Below are positions 59,882 to 64,000 of a stretch of DNA of 64,000 nt, in pieces. Where the stretch lies: positions 1,435-65,434 of the forward strand of contig NZ_LMDI01000005.1 in NCBI RefSeq assembly GCF_001425785.1. Reading direction: 5' to 3'. Made by a program: the position numbers and the translations under genes. Source of the stretch: Rhizobacter sp. Root1221. GTDB lineage: Bacteria > Pseudomonadota > Gammaproteobacteria > Burkholderiales > Burkholderiaceae_C. The stretch's first letter is position 1. The number at the start of each line of letters is the position of its first letter. The notes under the pieces were generated by a model. That model did not search any database. It was not told the origin of the DNA and worked only from the letters and a program-made list of their open reading frames with translations.

Positions 59882-61174
59882 ATGAACACCGGCATCGACG
59901 CGGGCCTCGTCGCCTCGCACAACGACAAGCTGCAGCACCACCTGCAGAACGACTACCAGCACCTGGGCGAACAGCTCGCGCGCCGCCACATCGACATCGA
60001 CCGCGTGCGCGCGCAGGTGGCCGCCTTCGGCGTGGCCATCCCCAGCTGGGGCGTGGGCACCGGCGGCACCCGCTTCGCCCGGTTCCCGGGGCCGGGTGAA
60101 CCGCGCCACGTGTTCGACAAGCTGGAGGACTGTGGCGTGATCCACCAGCTGGCCCGCGCCACGCCCACCGTGTCGTTGCACATCCCGTGGGACAAGTGCT
60201 CCGACTGGCGCGAGCTGCGGGGAGCAGCCACCGCCCTCGGCCTGTCGTTCGACGCGATGAACTCCAACACCTTCTCCGACCAGAAGGACCAGGCCCACAG
60301 CTACAAGTTCGGCAGCCTCACGCACACCGACGCGGGCACCCGCGCGCAGGCCGTGGCACACAACCTCGAGTGCATCGAGATCGGCCGCCAGCTGGGCAGC
60401 ACCGCGCTCACCGTGTGGGTGGGTGACGGCAGCAACTTCCCCGGCCAGCAGCACTTCCGCCGCGCGTTCGACCGCTACCTCGACAGCACGCGCCAGATCT
60501 ACGCTGCGCTGCCGGCCGACTGGCGCATGTTCCTCGAACACAAGATCAACGAGCCGGCCTTCTACAGCACGGTGATCCAGGACTGGGGCAGCAGTTACCT
60601 CGCGGCCACCGCCCTCGGCCCGCAGGCGCAGTGCCTCGTGGACCTGGGCCACCACGCGCCCAACGTGAACATCGAGATGATCGTGGCCCGCCTGGTCGCC
60701 GCGGGCAAGCTCGCCGGTTTCCACTTCAACGACAGCAAGTACGGCGACGACGACCTCGACGCCGGCAGCGTGTCGCCGTACCGCCTGTTCCTCGTGTTCA
60801 ACGAGCTGGTGGCCGCGGCCCATGAGCAGGTGCCGGGCTTCGACCCCGCGTACATGCTGGACCAGAGCCACAACGTCACCGATCCGATCGAAAGCCTGAT
60901 GACCAGCGCGGTGCAGGTGCAGCGCAGCTACGCGCAGGCGCTGCTCGTCGACCGCGACGCCCTCGATGCCGCGCAGGAGGCCAACGACGCGATGACCGCC
61001 ACCCACCTGCTGAAGGCCGCGTTCCAGACCGACGTGACACCGCTGCTGCAACAGGTGCGGCGCGACGCCGGCGGGGCGATCGACCCCGTGGCCGTGTACC
61101 GCGCGAGCGGCTACCGCCGACAGGCGGCCGAGGCCCGCCCGGCCGTGGCCGGCGGTGGTGGCGGCATCGTCTGA
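59882..61174 (+). CDS. rhaI: L-rhamnose isomerase
   Basis: The 430-residue protein is a TIM-barrel isomerase of the RhaI type: PSWGVGTGGTRFARFPGPGE, LHIPWDKCSDW, FDAMNSNTFSDQ, the metal-binding FLEHKINEPAFYS, VDLGHHAPNVNIE and FHFNDSKYGDDDLDAGSV. It interconverts L-rhamnose and L-rhamnulose. It begins 16 bases after the aldolase gene and precedes the ABC importer, so catabolic and uptake genes form one operon. The Ala/Gly-rich tail is unremarkable. Confidence 0.92.
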   Translation: MNTGIDAGLVASHNDKLQHHLQNDYQHLGEQLARRHIDIDRVRAQVAAFGVAIPSWGVGTGGTRFARFPGPGEPRHVFDKLEDCGVIHQLARATPTVSLHIPWDKCSDWRELRGAATALGLSFDAMNSNTFSDQKDQAHSYKFGSLTHTDAGTRAQAVAHNLECIEIGRQLGSTALTVWVGDGSNFPGQQHFRRAFDRYLDSTRQIYAALPADWRMFLEHKINEPAFYSTVIQDWGSSYLAATALGPQAQCLVDLGHHAPNVNIEMIVARLVAAGKLAGFHFNDSKYGDDDLDAGSVSPYRLFLVFNELVAAAHEQVPGFDPAYMLDQSHNVTDPIESLMTSAVQVQRSYAQALLVDRDALDAAQEANDAMTATHLLKAAFQTDVTPLLQQVRRDAGGAIDPVAVYRASGYRRQAAEARPAVAGGGGGIV

Positions 61175-61240
61175 CACCGCGACCAGGTTCCACCCGCGTC
61201 GCGGTTTGCGGCGCTTATCCCTACCGAGAGAGATGACCCC

Positions 61241-62236
61241 ATGAGAACAACACGCTTGCACCTCTTTGCCGCCGCTGCGCTGACCCTGGGCCTGGCTGCC
61301 CCCGCGATGGCCGCCGACAAGATCGCCATCGTCGTCAAGAGCCTCGGCATCGGCTTCTTCGACGCCGCTCACCAGGGGGCGCTCGAAGCCGCCAAGGAAC
61401 TGAAGGACGTCGAGATCCTCTACACCGGCCCGGCCAAACCCACCGCCGAAGGCCAGATCGAGATCATCAACTCGCTGATCGCGCAGAACGTCAAGGCCAT
61501 CGTGATCTCGGCCAACGACCCCGATGCGCTGGTGCCGGTGACCAAGAAGGCCATGGCCCGCGGCATCAAGGTCATCTCATTCGACTCGGCCGTGCGCAAG
61601 GACGGACGCCTGATGCACCTGGCCCCGTCGAACAACGCGCTCATCGGCGAGAAGCTCGTGAAGATGGCCGAGCAGGTGGCGGGCAAGACCGGCGAGATCG
61701 CCGTGCTGTCGGCCACCGCGCAGGCCACGAACCAGAACACGTGGATCGCCGAGATGAAGAAGACGCTCGCGCAGCCGGCCTACAGCGGCCTGAAGCTCGT
61801 CAGCGTCGTGTACGGCGACGACCAGACCGACAAGAGCTACCGCGAAGCGCAGGGCCTCTTCAAGAGCTACCCGAACCTGAAGGCCATCGTGGCCCCCACC
61901 ACCGTGGGCATCGCCGCGGCCGGCAAGGCCGTGCTCGATGAAAAGAAGGTGGGCCAGGTGTTCGTGACCGGCCTCGGGTTGCCGTCGGAGATGGCGGGCC
62001 ACGTGCGCAGTGGCGCGGTCAAGTCGTTTGCCATCTGGAATCCGATCGACCTCGGCTACTCGTCGGTGCACATCGCCCACGCGTTCATCAAGGGCACGGC
62101 CAAGGGCACGCCGGGTGAAAAGATCTCGCTCGGCCGGGTGGGCACGGCCACGCTGGACAAGGACAATGAGGCTGCGATGGCCGAGCCGTTCACGTACGAC
62201 GCGAGCAACATCGAGCAGTTCGCCAAGGTCTTCTGA
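61241..62236 (+). CDS. rhaS: Rhamnose ABC transporter substrate-binding protein
   Basis: The 331-residue protein has a signal peptide (MRTTRLHLFAAAALTLGL..., cleavage after AMA) and the sugar-binding fold of the RbsB/RhaS group: IAIVVKSLGIGFFDAAHQGA, IINSLIAQNVKAIVISANDP and FDSAVRKDGRLMHLAPSNNA. A GAGAGA site lies a few bases before the start. The 66-bp gap to rhaI is the longest in the operon. Confidence 0.9.
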   Translation: MRTTRLHLFAAAALTLGLAAPAMAADKIAIVVKSLGIGFFDAAHQGALEAAKELKDVEILYTGPAKPTAEGQIEIINSLIAQNVKAIVISANDPDALVPVTKKAMARGIKVISFDSAVRKDGRLMHLAPSNNALIGEKLVKMAEQVAGKTGEIAVLSATAQATNQNTWIAEMKKTLAQPAYSGLKLVSVVYGDDQTDKSYREAQGLFKSYPNLKAIVAPTTVGIAAAGKAVLDEKKVGQVFVTGLGLPSEMAGHVRSGAVKSFAIWNPIDLGYSSVHIAHAFIKGTAKGTPGEKISLGRVGTATLDKDNEAAMAEPFTYDASNIEQFAKVF

Positions 62237-62260
62237 TCGACGTTCCGGATGCCCTGCGCC

Positions 62261-63853
62261 ATGACCGTTGTCTCTCCGTTGCCGTTCCTCTCGCTGCGTG
62301 GCATCCACAAGCGTTTCGGCCCCACCCACGCCCTGAAGGGCGTGGACCTGGACCTGGTGCCGGGCGAGGCGCTGGCACTCATCGGTGAAAACGGCGCGGG
62401 CAAGTCCACGCTCGTGAAAACCCTCACCGGCGTGCACGCCGCCGACGAGGGCCAGATCCTCGTCGAGGGCCGGGTCTGCAGCTTCCTGCGGGCCCGCGAC
62501 GCGCAGGCCGCCGGCATCGCCGCCGTGCACCAGGAAACGGTGATGTTCGACGAGCTGAGCGCCGCCGAGAACATCTTCATCGGCCGGCAGCCCATGCGCC
62601 GCATGGGCCCGTTCGAGGTGATCGACTGGGCGCGCATGAACCGCGAGGCCCAGGTGGTGCTCGACCGCGTGGGTGCCGGCTTTGCCGCCACCACGCTCGT
62701 GCGCCACCTGAGCCTCGGGCAGCGCCACCTGATCGAGATCGCCCGCGCGCTGTCGCAGGATGCGCGGGTGGTGATCCTCGACGAACCCACCGCGGCGCTG
62801 TCGCAGCAGGAGATCCGCGAGTTCTACGAGCTCGTGCGCGGCCTGAAGGCGCACGGCGTGGCGGTGCTCTTCATCACGCACAAGTTCGACGAGATCTTCG
62901 CGGTGTGCGACCGCTACGTGGTGCTGCGCGATGGCGCGTCCGTGGGCAGCGGGGCCATCGCGGACGCGGACGAACCCACCCTGGTGCGGCTGATGGCCGG
63001 CCGCGCGATCGACCAGGTGTACCCGCCCATCACCACCCAGCCGGGCGAGGTGGTGATGACGGTGAAGGGCCTGAGCCACCCCACCGAGTTCGCCGACGTG
63101 GGCTTCGAACTGCGGCGCGGCGAGATCCTCGGTTTCTACGGCCTGATCGGCGCCGGGCGCAGCGAGGCGATGCTGGCGCTGATGGGCCTCAAGCCTGAGG
63201 CGTCGGGCCACGTGACGGTGGAGGGGAAGTCCCTCGACATCCGCCAGCCCGCCGATGCCATCACCGCCGGGCTCGCCTACGTGCCCGAGGAGCGCCAGCG
63301 CCAGGGCGGGGTGCTCAATTTCTCGGTGCGCCACAACATCAGCCTGGCCGGCCTCGCGGGCCGCGGCCGGTGCAAGACACCGCTGTCGCGCGGGCACTGG
63401 CTGTCGCCCGCCCGTGAAGAATCGTTTGCCGCGGGGCTCATCGAGCGGCTGCGCATCCGCACCGCCGACCAGCACACGCCGCTGTCCGGCCTGTCGGGTG
63501 GCAACCAGCAGAAGGTCGTGATTGCCAAGTGGCTCGGGCTCGACCCGCGCATCGTGATCCTCGACGAACCCACGAAGGGCATCGACGTGGGCGCCAAGCA
63601 GGCGGTCTACCAACTCATTGCCGAAATGGTGGCGCAGGGCCTCGCGGTGATCCTCGTGTCGTCCGAGCTGCCCGAGGTGATGCACCTCGCGCACCGGGTG
63701 ATCGTGATGAAACGCGGCCGCCAGGTGGCCGAATTCGCGAAGGGCGAGGCCGATGCCGAAGCGCTCGTGGCCGCGGCGTCCGGGCTGGCACGGCCGCCGG
63801 GGGCGGTGGTGCCGCTGCCGTTGCACCCCCTGAACACGGAGCTGGCCGCATGA
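62261..63853 (+). CDS. rhaT: Rhamnose ABC transporter ATP-binding protein (two NBDs)
   Basis: ATG 62261 is used (62249 also open). The 530-residue protein has two ATPase domains. The first is canonical: Walker A GENGAGKST, signature LSLGQRHLIEIARAL, Walker B VVILDEPTAAL. The second has the degenerate Walker A IGAGRSEAML but keeps LSGGNQQKVVIAKWL and IVILDEPTKGID, as usual in the RbsA/MglA class. It energises rhamnose uptake with RhaS and RhaP. Its stop overlaps the permease start (ATGA). Confidence 0.92.
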   Translation: MTVVSPLPFLSLRGIHKRFGPTHALKGVDLDLVPGEALALIGENGAGKSTLVKTLTGVHAADEGQILVEGRVCSFLRARDAQAAGIAAVHQETVMFDELSAAENIFIGRQPMRRMGPFEVIDWARMNREAQVVLDRVGAGFAATTLVRHLSLGQRHLIEIARALSQDARVVILDEPTAALSQQEIREFYELVRGLKAHGVAVLFITHKFDEIFAVCDRYVVLRDGASVGSGAIADADEPTLVRLMAGRAIDQVYPPITTQPGEVVMTVKGLSHPTEFADVGFELRRGEILGFYGLIGAGRSEAMLALMGLKPEASGHVTVEGKSLDIRQPADAITAGLAYVPEERQRQGGVLNFSVRHNISLAGLAGRGRCKTPLSRGHWLSPAREESFAAGLIERLRIRTADQHTPLSGLSGGNQQKVVIAKWLGLDPRIVILDEPTKGIDVGAKQAVYQLIAEMVAQGLAVILVSSELPEVMHLAHRVIVMKRGRQVAEFAKGEADAEALVAAASGLARPPGAVVPLPLHPLNTELAA

Positions 63854-64000
63854 AAAACGCGTTCGCTGCCCGCCGCGAGTGGTTGCTGCTGGCGATCATC
63901 GTGGCCATCGTGCTGGCCGTGGGGGCCCGCGCGCCGGTGTTCCTCAGCTGGCGCAACGTGCTCGACATCGGCAACGACTCGGCCATCCTCGCCATCCTGG
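63850..64000 (+). CDS. rhaP: Rhamnose ABC transporter permease, 5' part only
   Basis: Fifty codons are visible, coupled to rhaT by an ATGA overlap. They code a basic start (MKNAFAARREWLLLAIIVA), a membrane helix and the loop APVFLSWRNVLDIGNDSAIL, typical of RbsC-family permeases. The gene runs off the window. Confidence 0.85.
   Translation, partial: MKNAFAARREWLLLAIIVAIVLAVGARAPVFLSWRNVLDIGNDSAILAIL

Overview
The window is high-GC DNA from a beta-proteobacterium, most likely order Burkholderiales. The signs are Bug-type (tripartite tricarboxylate transporter) receptors without their membrane partners, a LivFGHMK cassette with CoA ligases, a gallate ring-cleavage cluster, an FhaB/CdiA two-partner system, and many LysR/MarR regulators. 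I cannot name the genus. Several functions point to life on plants: pectate lyase, a CBM2 protein, gallate and L-rhamnose catabolism, and a YopJ-like type III effector behind a promoter that looks HrpB/HrpX dependent. I found no tRNA, rRNA, CRISPR array or intact transposase.

Region 1 (1-6400): an exported CBM2 protein cut by the window edge, a surface lipoprotein in the same operon, a membrane GGDEF-EAL protein and a secreted PL1 pectate lyase. Three of these four have Ala-Pro linkers coded by hexanucleotide repeats. Region 2 (6469-10881): glutathione transferase, quinone reductase/LysR pair, ferri-siderophore reductase/MarR pair with two matching operators, and a Crp/Fnr regulator. Region 3 (11005-20695): a tightly packed operon of acyl-CoA ligase, a complete Liv-type ABC importer and a PaaK-like ligase, with a 16-bp palindrome at its promoter; then a hydrolase-MarR operon under a 48-bp palindrome. 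Region 4 (20729-28894): gallate dioxygenase, 4-oxalomesaconate hydratase and CHA aldolase with a two-HTH LysR regulator, two Bug receptors and two enzymes or binding proteins of unclear role.

Region 5 (28955-33526): small surface and stress genes, then two adjacent effector-like genes. The second is a tandem YopJ-family protein with one plausibly active and one degenerate acetyltransferase copy. A TTCG-N16-TTCG box and a correctly spaced -10 element lie just upstream. Region 6 (33552-48321): a cdiB-cdiA-cdiI locus with a papain-like C-terminal toxin, followed by an orphan toxin/immunity module, a broken cdiA fragment, two copies of a junction sequence and a membrane protein/DUF1266 pair. A 21-bp direct repeat brackets this block.

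Region 7 (48434-57579): pentapeptide-protein remnant, YihY family membrane protein, two-component system, serine hydrolase lipoprotein, second siderophore-interacting protein, ECF sigma factor with a small membrane partner, nucleotidyltransferase, a third Bug receptor and a LysR regulator. Region 8 (57754-64000): L-rhamnose catabolism and ABC uptake (bifunctional aldolase/dehydrogenase, isomerase, RhaS, RhaT, start of RhaP), running off the window.
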